Shown one piece after another: positions 7,481 through 16,121 of a DNA stretch of 64,000 nt (within the stretch, counting starts at the first letter, position 1; the number at the start of each line of letters is the position of its first letter). The notes under the pieces are model-generated. The model had not been told where the DNA came from and did not search any database. It saw only the letters and a program-made list of their open reading frames with translations. Origin of the DNA: Adlercreutzia equolifaciens (lineage in GTDB: Bacteria; Actinomycetota; Coriobacteriia; Coriobacteriales; Eggerthellaceae); assembly GCF_029076695.1 (NCBI RefSeq), contig NZ_JARFIK010000002.1:1218452-1282451 (forward strand), in the 5' to 3' direction. The position numbers and the translations under genes were made by a program.

Positions 7481-8101
7481 CTAGGCGCCTTGGGCGGCCA
7501 GAGCGTCGCGCAACGTGCGCAACGCATTCCCACGATGGGAAATGCCGTTCTTTTCCTCTTGCGAGACCTCGGCCAAGGTGAGCGCTCCCTCGTAGGCGTC
7601 GGGCAAAAACAGCGGGTCGTAGCCAAAGCCCTCCGAGCCGCGCTCCTCGAAACCGATGGCCCCCTCAATGGTACCGCGCGCAACGGTTTCGGCGCCATCC
7701 TCGTCAATGAAAACCAGCGTGCACACGAACCGCGCCGTGCGCTCGGGCAACGGGGCTTCCCCCAGCTCATGCAGGAGCTTCGCGTTGTTGGCCGCGTCGT
7801 CGCCATCGGTGCCGGCATAACGCGAGGAATAGACGCCGGGGGCGCCGCCAAGGGCATCCACCTCAAGTCCCGAGTCGTCGGCCAGGACAGCCACCGGATG
7901 TCCCAGTGCCTTCCGGGCAGCTTCACGGGCGGCCTGGGCCTTGATGCGGCCATTGCCCTCGAAGGAATCGGCGTCCTCAGCCGGATCCGAAACCAGGCCC
8001 AGATCGCGCAGGGTCTTGAACTCCCAGCCCTCGAAGTTGAGGGCGGTGCTGATCTCGGACACCTTATGGGCATTGTTCGTGGCTATCAGCACGGTCTTCA
8101 T
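7481..8101 (-). CDS. rdgB: XTP/dITP diphosphatase RdgB (HAM1)
   Basis: Removes non-canonical purine nucleotides (dITP, XTP) by hydrolysis to the monophosphate and pyrophosphate, keeping them out of DNA. The N-terminal IATNNAHKVSEI motif, ADDSGLEVDALGGAPGVYSSRYAG in the centre and the C-terminal SHRGNALRTL motif are diagnostic. 206 residues is the usual size. It starts 24 bp after murI on the same strand, the end of an ldt-murI-rdgB transcript; murI and rdgB are neighbours in many Gram-positive genomes. Confidence 0.95.
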   Translation of the reverse strand: MKTVLIATNNAHKVSEISTALNFEGWEFKTLRDLGLVSDPAEDADSFEGNGRIKAQAAREAARKALGHPVAVLADDSGLEVDALGGAPGVYSSRYAGTDGDDAANNAKLLHELGEAPLPERTARFVCTLVFIDEDGAETVARGTIEGAIGFEERGSEGFGYDPLFLPDAYEGALTLAEVSQEEKNGISHRGNALRTLRDALAAQGA

Positions 8102-8125
8102 AGCGTTTCCTTTCCCGTTCGGGCG

Positions 8126-9031
8126 TTACACAGCGGGCAGATCGACATGCTCGACCACATCCATGGGTCGCGACAGCACGCGCCCGCCGAAGCGACGGAA
8201 TTCCTCGGTATCGGCGCCGGTGGTGAAAAACGAAGCCGTGGGCACGTGGCCCGGCTCGGCATGGGCTCCGCGGCGCGTGAGGATATGATCCACATCGCGC
8301 GCCGTCTCGTCGGCCGAAGAGACCAACGTTACCGGACGCCCCACTACGCCGCCGATGAGCGCCTTCAGGAGCGGATAGTGGGTGCAGCCCAGGACGAGGG
8401 TGTCAATTTCGCAGCGACGCAACGGCTCCAGATACTGGCGGGCGATGTCCTCGAACTCGGGGCGGATGTAGACTTTGGTGGCCTCGGCCATGAAGTCCTC
8501 GATGGGGCCTTCCGACATGCGCAGGCCCATCTCGGCAATCTCGACGAACCGAGGCGTTGCCGTGGAGAACACCGTGATGCCGGCGTCAATGTGACGGATG
8601 GCATCGGCATAGGCGTTGGAGTCCACGGTGCCCTTCGTAGCAATGACCCCCACGCGACGGTTGCGCGTGGTGTGGGCGGCCGCGCGGGCCCCCGGCTCCA
8701 CCACGCCCACCACGGGCACCTCGAATACCTGCTGGGCATGAACGAGGCCGGCCGCCGTAGCGGTGTTGCAGGCAATGACGATCATCTTCACATCCCGCTC
8801 CGTCAGCCAGGAGCAAATTTGCTGCACAAAGCGATCCACCTCGGCCTGATCCCGCGGTCCGTAGGGGCAGCGGGCCGAATCGCCGAAGTACACGATGCTT
8901 TCTTCGGGCAGTCGCCGCTGCAGGGCGCGCGCCACGGTAAGACCGCCGTAGCCGGAGTCGAATACGCCGATGGGACGGTTATCGAAAACCGTCCCATCCG
9001 ATGGATTGCTCTGTAGGGCTTGCGACTCCAT
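8126..9031 (-). CDS. murI: Glutamate racemase MurI
   Basis: Cofactor-independent racemase making D-glutamate for peptidoglycan. Both catalytic cysteines are visible: VIACNTATAAG and VLGCTHYPLLKALI, with the substrate loops GVFDSGYGGLTVARAL and VYFGDSARCPYG. The canonical FDSGVGG is FDSGYGG here. The ATG at 9029-9031 lies two bases after the L,D-transpeptidase stop, so translation is probably coupled; the ribosome site is weak. Length 301 is slightly longer than usual because of a short N-terminal extension. Confidence 0.95.
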   Translation of the reverse strand: MESQALQSNPSDGTVFDNRPIGVFDSGYGGLTVARALQRRLPEESIVYFGDSARCPYGPRDQAEVDRFVQQICSWLTERDVKMIVIACNTATAAGLVHAQQVFEVPVVGVVEPGARAAAHTTRNRRVGVIATKGTVDSNAYADAIRHIDAGITVFSTATPRFVEIAEMGLRMSEGPIEDFMAEATKVYIRPEFEDIARQYLEPLRRCEIDTLVLGCTHYPLLKALIGGVVGRPVTLVSSADETARDVDHILTRRGAHAEPGHVPTASFFTTGADTEEFRRFGGRVLSRPMDVVEHVDLPAV

Positions 9032-9033
9032 GG

Positions 9034-10722
9034 CTAGTTGTGTACCACCACCGGATCGCCCACTTTGATAAGCTCGTGCAGCTCCTTGGCCTTCTCGGGA
9101 GGCAGGTTGATGCAGCCGTGGCTGCCGTTGGTCTTGTAGCGCTTGCCACCGAACTCCGGCTGCCAGCTGGCGTCGTGGAAGCCCACGGAATTGTCCTTGA
9201 AGGGCATCCAGTAGTCCACCTTGGTTTCGTAGTCCTTCGTACCGTCGGGCTTGTAGCCGCGCAGCGTGGAGGCGCCGTCATTCGTCTTGAGGTAGTAGGT
9301 GCCCGTGGGGGTATCGCGACCATCTTTGGGGAGACCGCTGACGATATCGCTTTTCCAGATGACCTTGCCGTCCTCGTCGTAGAGACGCGCCACCTGCTTC
9401 GTCAGATCCACATCGACGAAACGGTTGCCGAAATCGCGGCCGTTCTCATCGGGAGCCTGGGCTGCGTTCTGCTTCATGATAATCTCGATGGTGCCGCCCT
9501 TACCGGCCTCCAGGGCCTCGCGCACTTTGTCGGCCGTGGCCTGGCTGTCGGTAATCCATCCGTAATCGCCGCCCTCCACGGTAAACTGCTTGCCGTCGGG
9601 ACGTGTGTAGGTGCGGGTGGCGCCCGTGGTGTCCATCTTGTTGACCTGGTCCTTGATCTGCTCGACGATGGGATCTACGTCCAGCTTGACCTTCAGGCTC
9701 TTCCCTATCTTGATATGGTCGGCCAAAAGAGCCGTATCCACCGCGGCCACCACGTCCCCGGCCATGGTCAGCTCCAGGGCACCCTCCAAGTACTTGTTAG
9801 CCTCTTCGCGGGCCACGGCCAAATCAGGATCGTCCTGGGTAATGGCCGGACGGGCCAGCACCGCGTCGGTCAGCTTCACCTTGGGGGCGAAGTTCACCGT
9901 GCCCTCGGTTACCTGCTGGAGCACCACATCGGCCAAAAGGGTGTTGCCCTCTTCCTCGGGAACAATCTTGTAGGCGCCCACCGACTCGTCGTAGGCCAAG
10001 CTGGCGTCCTTGGGGGCGTCGCCCTTGGCATTAACCGCATCGACCGCCGCTTGAATGGTCTCGGCCAGCTTGGTCTCCTCGAACGTGGACACCAGGTCAT
10101 CGGTGTCATCGTGGGTCTGGAACACCTCATAGGGCCACGCCCAGGGGTTCATCTCGGAAAGCAGGTTCTCGGCAATGGATTTGCCGTCAAGGGACATGCC
10201 CATGTCCTTGGCGCTGAGGGTAAGGTCAAGGCCATGGCCCTCCACCTTGAACGTATAGTCGCCCAGCACGCCATCGAGCATCTGGTGCACTTCTTCGGGG
10301 GTCTTACCGGAAATGTCCATGCCGATGATGGAGCTGTGCGGGAAGAACCGCCCCATGAAAATGAACACGCCCACCAGGTACACCAAGGCCACCAGGCCCA
10401 CCAGAGAGGCCAGGGTTATGCCGAAGATTTTCAACCCACGGTGCTTTTTGTTCTGAGGAGGCACCGCGTTGACCTGGAACGTGGGGACATAGCCACCCGA
10501 AGCCGCAGCAGGAACCGTAGAGGGAGCCGTCGGCGGTATAACCGGCATAGCCGTGGTGGCCTGAGGGTGAGCAGCCCGGGGGTTCCCCGGCGTTCCCTGG
10601 TTGGACGTCGCAGAGGGCATGCTGGAACGAGCCGACGCCCCAGCGCCGGAAGGCGTTCCCCCCGAGGTCGATTGCGAAGGAGTACTATGCTTAGCGTGTT
10701 TGCCTGGATTGTTTTGTGCCAT
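9034..10722 (-). CDS. Membrane-anchored L,D-transpeptidase with peptidoglycan-binding region
   Basis: Makes 3-3 cross-links in peptidoglycan or attaches proteins to it. The 562-residue chain has a Pro/Ser/Thr/Ala-rich cytoplasmic segment (residues 1-90), one transmembrane helix (about 98-123), and an extracytoplasmic part. That part begins with a PG-binding/VanW-type module (SIIGMDISGKTPEEVHQML), contains a related second module further on, and ends in a YkuD catalytic domain. The catalytic cysteine motif SHGCINLP is at about residues 534-541 (Cys537), with GFHDASW before it. It is the first gene of a cell-wall operon with murI. Confidence 0.92.
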   Translation of the reverse strand: MAQNNPGKHAKHSTPSQSTSGGTPSGAGASARSSMPSATSNQGTPGNPRAAHPQATTAMPVIPPTAPSTVPAAASGGYVPTFQVNAVPPQNKKHRGLKIFGITLASLVGLVALVYLVGVFIFMGRFFPHSSIIGMDISGKTPEEVHQMLDGVLGDYTFKVEGHGLDLTLSAKDMGMSLDGKSIAENLLSEMNPWAWPYEVFQTHDDTDDLVSTFEETKLAETIQAAVDAVNAKGDAPKDASLAYDESVGAYKIVPEEEGNTLLADVVLQQVTEGTVNFAPKVKLTDAVLARPAITQDDPDLAVAREEANKYLEGALELTMAGDVVAAVDTALLADHIKIGKSLKVKLDVDPIVEQIKDQVNKMDTTGATRTYTRPDGKQFTVEGGDYGWITDSQATADKVREALEAGKGGTIEIIMKQNAAQAPDENGRDFGNRFVDVDLTKQVARLYDEDGKVIWKSDIVSGLPKDGRDTPTGTYYLKTNDGASTLRGYKPDGTKDYETKVDYWMPFKDNSVGFHDASWQPEFGGKRYKTNGSHGCINLPPEKAKELHELIKVGDPVVVHN

Positions 10723-10959
10723 AGTGCGCTTTCGTCAGGTAATGATCAACAAGGCGGCGCGCCTCTTCGTCTTTGAGGGAATTATACGACACCCCTCCCC
10801 CTCCGCGCGCGAGGCTGCGCCCGATGGTGCTACTTTCACATAGCGCGCCATCATTGGGGCATCGGAAACAAATTCACCACGACCCTCCCACAAAACTTAC
10901 GCGGGATTCAGATGTTTTCCCAGAATATGACCATTTTTCTTAAGGTTTGAGAGATGAAA

Positions 10960-10989
10960 GCGCGCCGGCAAGTACGTTTACCGGCGCGC
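10960..10989 (-). terminator. Terminator of tmRNA
   Basis: GCGCGCCGG (10960-10968) pairs with CCGGCGCGC (10981-10989), starting 9 nt after the tmRNA 3' end on the minus strand. The following bases are TTTCATC, a weak T tract. Confidence 0.65.
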
Positions 10990-10997
10990 AGTAAAGA

Positions 10998-11375
10998 TGG
11001 TGGACCCGCGGAGAATCGAACTCCGGTCCATACTAAATCGTCCACAAGGCGCTACAGGCTTAGTCAGCGATCAGGGTTCGGGGCGGATCGGTTCGCAGAC
11101 CAACGTAGCCGCCCCTAGTCGGTTCGGTCTTTTCTGCGGCCATACCGACTACGTGCCGCAGAGCATTCCCCTAAAATGACACCTTGCCCGGTTCGGGGAA
11201 ACACCGGGGTCGGTGATCACCAAGCTACAATTAAGCAGCCATGGCGGCCGGCATGTAGTAGCCGGTCTTAGAAGTGTTTTTGCCAATTAACTTGACGGTA
11301 CCCCTGTTTAGCGTGGCGAGGAGACCACGACCTGCTCCTCGTTTCAGACTTACCATGTCGAAACCAGTCGGGCCC
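10998..11375 (-). ncRNA. ssrA: Transfer-messenger RNA (tmRNA)
   Basis: Rescues ribosomes stalled on broken mRNA together with SmpB (gene at 16122). The 5' end GGGCCCG (11375-11369) pairs as a 7-bp acceptor stem with CGGGTCC before the encoded CCA at 10998-11000. A T-arm GGAGTTCGATTCTCC precedes it. The tag frame lies at 11231-11284: resume codon GGC, peptide GKNTSKTGYYMPAAMAA, then TAA. The Ala-Ala end is the usual protease signal. Boundaries are inferred from the acceptor stem. Confidence 0.95.
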
Positions 11376-11393
11376 TTATAAGGGTGTCGATCT

Positions 11394-11421
11394 ATTCTAG
11401 CCCCGAAGTCGAAGCTGTCAA
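11394..11421 (-). promoter_or_regulatory. Near-consensus promoter of tmRNA
   Basis: TTGACA (11416-11421) and TAGAAT (11394-11399) on the minus strand, 16 bp apart, about 19 nt before the mature 5' end. It lies entirely in the 50-bp gap between the bile salt hydrolase stop and the RNA. Confidence 0.8.
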
Positions 11422-11426
11422 GGCGC

Positions 11427-12374
11427 CTATTTGACGCAAATGAGCTCAGTGCTGTCCAAATTGTAGTCCTTCAGGCTGGCGCTTCGATAGGCCGGATCCT
11501 CGTAGGTGCTGTAGTAGTAGGTCTGCGTAGCCGCCGAGTAACCGCCCGTATAGATGGTGTACTCGTACTGGCCGCCCTCCTGCTTGCCGCCGCCCTTGGT
11601 TTGGAAGGCACCGCCCAGCGTGCGGAACAGGCGCGCCACATTGGCTGCCTCCCCGGTTTCGGCCGGATGGTGCGCGTTCAGGAAGGCCACGCGCACGAAA
11701 CGGCTGACCGGGTCGTAGGCGCCCGGGAAGCCCACCATGCCGGCGGCCGAGCTGAAAGGCTTCAGCGTATCGCGGGTCCACGTGACGGGCGCGGGGAAAT
11801 CAGGGTCGAGCCCCATGTAGTTGCGCATGTTCTCATGGTGCCACGGGAACGGCGGCTGGTTGGTGAGCACGTCCAGATCGTCGTCATAGACGTGCATGCC
11901 ATCGGCCTGGCACTCGATGACGATGGACTCCTTGGCATCGCCCACCAGCCAGTGCAGCTGGGAGACGGGATAGTTGCCCGGTGCCTTGGCCACAATAGTG
12001 ATGGTCTTCAGCGCCTCGCGCACCTCGGCCACCGTGGCGAAGTTGGCAGCCAGATAGAGCGGAAACTCGTAGGCAGCCACGTTTACCGTGCCCTCCACCG
12101 GAGCCGGGGCAAACTGGGCATAGCCGGGGAAGTTGAGCCCGGCCACGCCAAGACCCGCCTCATTGGCCAGATCGAAATAGCAAGGCGCTCCCTCGACCAC
12201 AATGGCCATGCCGATGCAGGCGTACTTCGGCTTGATAGTACCAAGAAACGGCGCCGGCACCGAGGCACCGCGGGGCGTGATGACCACGCCCTCGCCGTAA
12301 TCCTCGATCCAGTCGAGGTTGCGGCCGAAGTACATATGGCCTTCGCTGTCGGAAAAACGCAATCCCGTGCACAT
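11427..12374 (-). CDS. bsh: Bile salt hydrolase / choloylglycine hydrolase family protein
   Basis: Ntn-type amidase that hydrolyses the amide bond of glycine- or taurine-conjugated bile acids; family members also include penicillin V acylases. Removal of Met1 exposes the nucleophile Cys2 (MCTGLRF). Arg18 and Asp21 (FGRNLDW), Asn81 (GLNFPGY), Asn172 (LTNQPPFPWH) and Arg225 (DPVSRFVRV) match the classical catalytic positions, offset by about three residues in the second half. 315 residues and no signal peptide indicate a cytoplasmic enzyme. The ATG has an AAAGGAG ribosome site. Bile-salt versus penicillin specificity cannot be proven from sequence, but the WHHENMRNYMGL segment and Asn81 fit BSH. 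Confidence 0.85.
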   Translation of the reverse strand: MCTGLRFSDSEGHMYFGRNLDWIEDYGEGVVITPRGASVPAPFLGTIKPKYACIGMAIVVEGAPCYFDLANEAGLGVAGLNFPGYAQFAPAPVEGTVNVAAYEFPLYLAANFATVAEVREALKTITIVAKAPGNYPVSQLHWLVGDAKESIVIECQADGMHVYDDDLDVLTNQPPFPWHHENMRNYMGLDPDFPAPVTWTRDTLKPFSSAAGMVGFPGAYDPVSRFVRVAFLNAHHPAETGEAANVARLFRTLGGAFQTKGGGKQEGGQYEYTIYTGGYSAATQTYYYSTYEDPAYRSASLKDYNLDSTELICVK

Positions 12375-12415
12375 GACAAGTCTCCTTTGCGTGAGAATAA
12401 CCTTGCCGTCATACT

Positions 12416-12453
12416 ACGAAGCCCCGACGCTCTTATGAGGGCCGAGGCTTCGT
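12416..12453 (-). terminator. Possible terminator of the LysR gene
   Basis: ACGAAGCC (12416-12423) pairs with GGCTTCGT (12446-12453) with further pairing inside the loop. There is no clear T tract. Confidence 0.35.
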
Positions 12454-12502
12454 CGGTTGCCGATCGGTTAACCAAGCGTTCCGCGCGTTGCAAGTTTCCC
12501 TA

Positions 12503-13393
12503 TCACGGAAGATCGCACGCCACGGCTTTCGCGAGCTCGACGAATCGTTCTGCCAGAAGACCTCGTTCTTGGGCCGTGATGAACCCGGCGGGAATAGTGC
12601 AATCGATGGAGAGTTTCACAATCTGGATGTGCGATCGCTCGTAAGGATAGGGGTACGGCGTGATCGACAAAGCGCCCCCAATTGCATAATGCTCCATCGC
12701 CTCGTCGTCATTCGCATCAACCAGATTGATATCAGCAGAAGATGCCGCTATGGCGTTGCGAATCGCATCCGTGGCATCAAAGTGACCATAGGGGTTGGTC
12801 ATCAGAGTTTCGCCCTCAAGATCCTCGAGATAGATGATCTTCTTTTCCGCGAGAGGGTGATGAGAGGGCATGCATATACCAACGTCGTAGCTTTTCACCA
12901 CATCCCACTGGCACTTCAATTCCCGAGCCACGGGCGACGACCAAAACGTCGCCACATCCACTCGCCCCTCCGCCACGGCCCGAGGAAGCTCGAGGGCCGG
13001 CAAGGTCAAAAAAGAAAGTTCTACGTCCGGATATGCCTTCGTGAACGCCTGAACCACCTCTGGAAGGAACAGATCCCTTTGGTTCATCCCGCCGCCAAGA
13101 CGCAAGACCGCCTCGACATGCCGATCGAGATCGCGCATACGCTCAAGCACAGCGCCGGTCTGGTCCTTCAGACGAAGAGCCTCGCGGTACAAAAGATCTC
13201 CGGCTGGCGTCAGCTTCACGCCGCGCGGTCCGCGCTCAAACAAGGTTACGTCCAGGTCTTTTTCTAGGGAGCTCATGTGCTGGCTCAGGGTGGGCTGGGC
13301 CATATACAGGCCCTTGGAGGCAGCCAACATACTCCCCGTTTCGGCCACCGCTAAAAAGTAATCAAGCCTTCGATCAAGCATATGGCTCACCAT
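12503..13393 (-). CDS. LysR-family transcriptional regulator
   Basis: 296 residues: N-terminal winged HTH (RLDYFLAVAETGSMLAASKGLYMAQPTLSQHMSSLE, shown here only to name the block at residues 7-42) and a two-lobe effector-binding domain starting near residue 90 with LRLGGGMNQRDLFLPEVVQAF. It is divergent from the Tat flavoprotein gene at 13548, with 154 bp between the starts. That is the classic LysR arrangement, so it probably controls that gene in response to its substrate. Binding-site half-sites were not assigned with confidence. Confidence 0.9.
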   Translation of the reverse strand: MVSHMLDRRLDYFLAVAETGSMLAASKGLYMAQPTLSQHMSSLEKDLDVTLFERGPRGVKLTPAGDLLYREALRLKDQTGAVLERMRDLDRHVEAVLRLGGGMNQRDLFLPEVVQAFTKAYPDVELSFLTLPALELPRAVAEGRVDVATFWSSPVARELKCQWDVVKSYDVGICMPSHHPLAEKKIIYLEDLEGETLMTNPYGHFDATDAIRNAIAASSADINLVDANDDEAMEHYAIGGALSITPYPYPYERSHIQIVKLSIDCTIPAGFITAQERGLLAERFVELAKAVACDLP

Positions 13394-13547
13394 CCTTCCG
13401 AGGTCATTATGACACGAGACGCCCCTCTGGGTTCCTCCTGAGAAGCTATTTGTAAAACCAATACCTGTCTAAGCATTTCAAGCGGATCTCCCCTCACGCA
13501 CAGCGCGCCACAATAACTGCATCGCCAATCAGCAAAAGGAGGGAACC

Positions 13548-15161
13548 ATGAAACGCACTGCAACCAACGAACACCCCATTAGCCGTCGATCGTTCTTTAC
13601 AGGAGCAGCAGCTCTTGGCGCTGCGGCTGCGGCAACCGGATTGATCACGGGCTGCACTCAACCCACCACGTTATCGGAGACGGGAACGGAGGATGGCGAA
13701 GCACCCACACCCCATAACCCCGTCGAAACCATTGAGTGCGACGTCGTAGTCTGCGGTTCGGGCACGGGCGGCATGTGCGCAGCAGTGCGCGCCGCCGAAC
13801 TGGGGGGCAACGTTATTCTTCTTGAAAAGAAGAGCGTTGTCGGAGGCACGTCGAATTACGCGGAAAGCATGACAGGCGTCGGCACGAAAATGCAGGCAGA
13901 GCTCAACGTGGAGATCGACGTACGCGAGATGTTCAACGCCGTTTTTGAGTACCACCACAGCGCCGCCGTCGGCTCCGTGCTCCATTCGTTCATCGACAAC
14001 TCGGGCGCCACCATCGACTGGCTTGTCGACAATGGCTGTCATTTTCTCACAGTTATGACCTTCTTCGGGCGTTTCTATACGTGCCACCTGTCGGGCGACG
14101 CTTCAACGGGTACGTCCATGTTAAACGGTGAAGCTATTATCCAGCCTCTTCTGGCGCAAGCGGAGGGTCACGGCGTCGACATTCGCCTCGAAACTCCCAT
14201 GACCGACCTTGCCGTAGAGAACGGCAAGGTCGTCGGGGCCTACGCCACCAGCAAAGAAGGCGACGAGATCCTCATTAAAGCTCGAGGCGTCATTCTCGCA
14301 ACGGGCGGCTACGCCAACAATGCCGACCTCTTCGAAGAGTTTACGCATCGTTCCTACGATAAGATTCGCGTGAATGGCGTAGATGGCCGCGACGGCGACG
14401 GCATTGTAGCGGCCCGAGCGTTGGGAGCCGACCTCCACCATCCCGAAACGCTCAACCCCGCCGGAGAGTGCGTCATCAACTCTGGCTCGTGGAACGACAA
14501 CCTTAACCAAATCTTTTCTTGGCAGCAAAACCTTCGGGTGAACGAAGCCGCAGAGCGCTTCTGGAACGAGGGCAACAATCAGGAGTTCGCTGCTCATGTC
14601 AATGCCGTTTATACGCAGAATGCCGCCTACTCCATCATTGACGCCGACTTCCTTAACACCCTGGCAACCGAGACGGTTTTCTACTCGATGCCCATGTACG
14701 ATGTGAACATCGGATCCCCTCTCGCAGGCTGCATGGAGGCCATCGAGGAAGGTCTCGATCAGGGCCTTATCGTCAAAGCCGACTCCATTGAGGAACTTGC
14801 GGATAAGCTGACCCTCGATGCTACCGCCCTGAAAGAAACCATCGAACGCTACAACACTATGTGCGACCAGGGAGTCGACGAGGACTATAGCAAGCCCTCC
14901 GACTACCTCTTCCCCGTCAAAACCGCCCCGTTCTATGCGGCTCCCGTACAGGCTATGATCTATGCCACCAATGGAGGCATCAAGGTCAACAAAAACCTCC
15001 AGGTTGTTTCGGGCCCTCAGCCCATTGAGGGGCTGTACGCCATCGGCAATGACGCCGGTGCTATTTACGGTTCCGACTACGATGTGCAGCTTATGCCCGG
15101 CTCGTGCCAGGCTTGGGCCGCAACAGGCGGACGCATGGCGGCTGAGCACATTCTCGCCTAA
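13548..15161 (+). CDS. Tat-exported FAD-dependent fumarate-reductase-like lipoprotein
   Basis: 537-residue flavoprotein of the FAD_binding_2 / fumarate reductase flavoprotein-subunit family. The N-terminus has a twin-arginine signal (SRRSFFTGAAALG) ending in a lipobox (ITGC), so it is predicted to be lipid-anchored outside the membrane. The FAD dinucleotide loop is VVCGSGTGGMCAAVRAAELGG, with the Glu-Lys-Lys (LLEKK) partner. GGYANNADL and the C-terminal LYAIGNDAGAIYGSDYD block are also family features. No haem-binding CxxCH is present, so electrons must come from a separate donor. The organic acceptor is unknown. A LysR gene is divergent. The ATG is preceded by AAGGAGGG. Confidence 0.88.
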   Translation: MKRTATNEHPISRRSFFTGAAALGAAAAATGLITGCTQPTTLSETGTEDGEAPTPHNPVETIECDVVVCGSGTGGMCAAVRAAELGGNVILLEKKSVVGGTSNYAESMTGVGTKMQAELNVEIDVREMFNAVFEYHHSAAVGSVLHSFIDNSGATIDWLVDNGCHFLTVMTFFGRFYTCHLSGDASTGTSMLNGEAIIQPLLAQAEGHGVDIRLETPMTDLAVENGKVVGAYATSKEGDEILIKARGVILATGGYANNADLFEEFTHRSYDKIRVNGVDGRDGDGIVAARALGADLHHPETLNPAGECVINSGSWNDNLNQIFSWQQNLRVNEAAERFWNEGNNQEFAAHVNAVYTQNAAYSIIDADFLNTLATETVFYSMPMYDVNIGSPLAGCMEAIEEGLDQGLIVKADSIEELADKLTLDATALKETIERYNTMCDQGVDEDYSKPSDYLFPVKTAPFYAAPVQAMIYATNGGIKVNKNLQVVSGPQPIEGLYAIGNDAGAIYGSDYDVQLMPGSCQAWAATGGRMAAEHILA

Positions 15162-15197
15162 CACTTCCGCCCTTCCCCTCCCCAGGGCGGCGACAGC

Positions 15198-15228
15198 AGA
15201 AGGGGCCGAGCGTTGCTCGGCCCCTTCT
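15198..15228. terminator. Bidirectional hairpin between convergent genes
   Basis: Perfect 14-bp stem (15198-15211 with 15215-15228) and 3-nt loop lie between the flavoprotein stop (15161, plus) and the acidic-protein stop (15256, minus). Only short T/C tracts follow, but the position fits a shared terminator. Confidence 0.7.
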
Positions 15229-15255
15229 CTAGCAGCTAGTGCAGGTGCAGATCGC

Positions 15256-15876
15256 CTATTTCTTCTTCAGGAAGTTCAAGGAGTCGGTAATCTCGCTGAA
15301 CGTGTCCTTCAGCTCGGCCGCCACCTGAATGCCATCGCGGTAGATGGCGTTCACATCGGCCGTGGCCGCCGCCACGCCTTCGCGGGAGATGCCCAAGTCG
15401 AACTCGTCGCCGTCAGAGGCGCGCTCGACGCGCACGCCCTCGTCGTCATCGTCCTCGTCGACGTAGTAGTATTCCTGCTCGTTGCCGTCCTCGTCGAGCA
15501 GGATGAAGCCGATCTCGTTATCGTCCTCGTCAACGATCATGGCGTAGATATCGCCGTCCTCGATTTCCATCTCGATGACTTCGCTCTCGATGTCGTCGAC
15601 TTCCTCCACGTGATAGCCCTCGGAATGCAGAATATCCGCGTCTTCCTCGGCTTGCACCGCGTCCTCGACTTCCTCTTCGTCCCAACCGTCGTAGTCGGTT
15701 TCGTTGTTCGTAGAGAAGCTGTCGTAGGCGTGCTCCAAATCACTCTCGGCGGCATCGGCGTCGAAGATCTCGTCCTCGTCGCTCTCAAAGTCCTCGAGCT
15801 CGGTTTCCTGGTCGGTCCATTCGGCATCGGTCTCGCCGAGGTCTTCAATGTTCTCCAGCTCTTCGTCCAGACCCAT
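15256..15876 (-). CDS. Highly acidic protein of unknown function
   Basis: 206 residues, not recognised as a known family. Roughly a third of the residues are Asp or Glu, in long runs such as EQEYYYVDEDDDDEGV. The last 45 residues (from ISREGVAAATADVNAIYRDG) are less acidic and predicted helical, ending in LNFLKKK. There is no signal peptide or membrane segment. A TTG 7 codons upstream is in frame, but the ATG at 15874-15876 has an AAAGGAG site. It is a monocistronic gene on the minus strand. It may be a nucleic-acid-mimic, chaperone-like or cation-binding protein; this is only inference. Confidence 0.75.
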   Translation of the reverse strand: MGLDEELENIEDLGETDAEWTDQETELEDFESDEDEIFDADAAESDLEHAYDSFSTNNETDYDGWDEEEVEDAVQAEEDADILHSEGYHVEEVDDIESEVIEMEIEDGDIYAMIVDEDDNEIGFILLDEDGNEQEYYYVDEDDDDEGVRVERASDGDEFDLGISREGVAAATADVNAIYRDGIQVAAELKDTFSEITDSLNFLKKK

Positions 15877-15995
15877 GATGCGCTCCTTTAATCGCAATGT
15901 TCAACAGCGGGGCCGCGGGCCCCTCTCGAACCATGATGCCACTACTTGGCTTTGCACGGTAGTCGTGCGCCGTTTCGTTTCCATCAGGACAACAA

Positions 15996-16034
15996 ACCAA
16001 AACGGCCGCGGTTCCGCCGAAGCGGGCCGCGGCC
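15996..16034 (-). terminator. Terminator downstream of smpB
   Basis: GGCCGCGG (16004-16011) pairs with CCGCGGCC (16027-16034). On the minus strand it is followed by CGTTTTGGTTTG. Confidence 0.7.
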
Positions 16035-16121
16035 ATCAAGCCGACGTAAGGACAGGGGTCCAAACCCAGGCGCCTGCGAACGCCACTCTCGGCGCGCAGG
16101 TCGTGGTCGCCAGGCGCGTCC

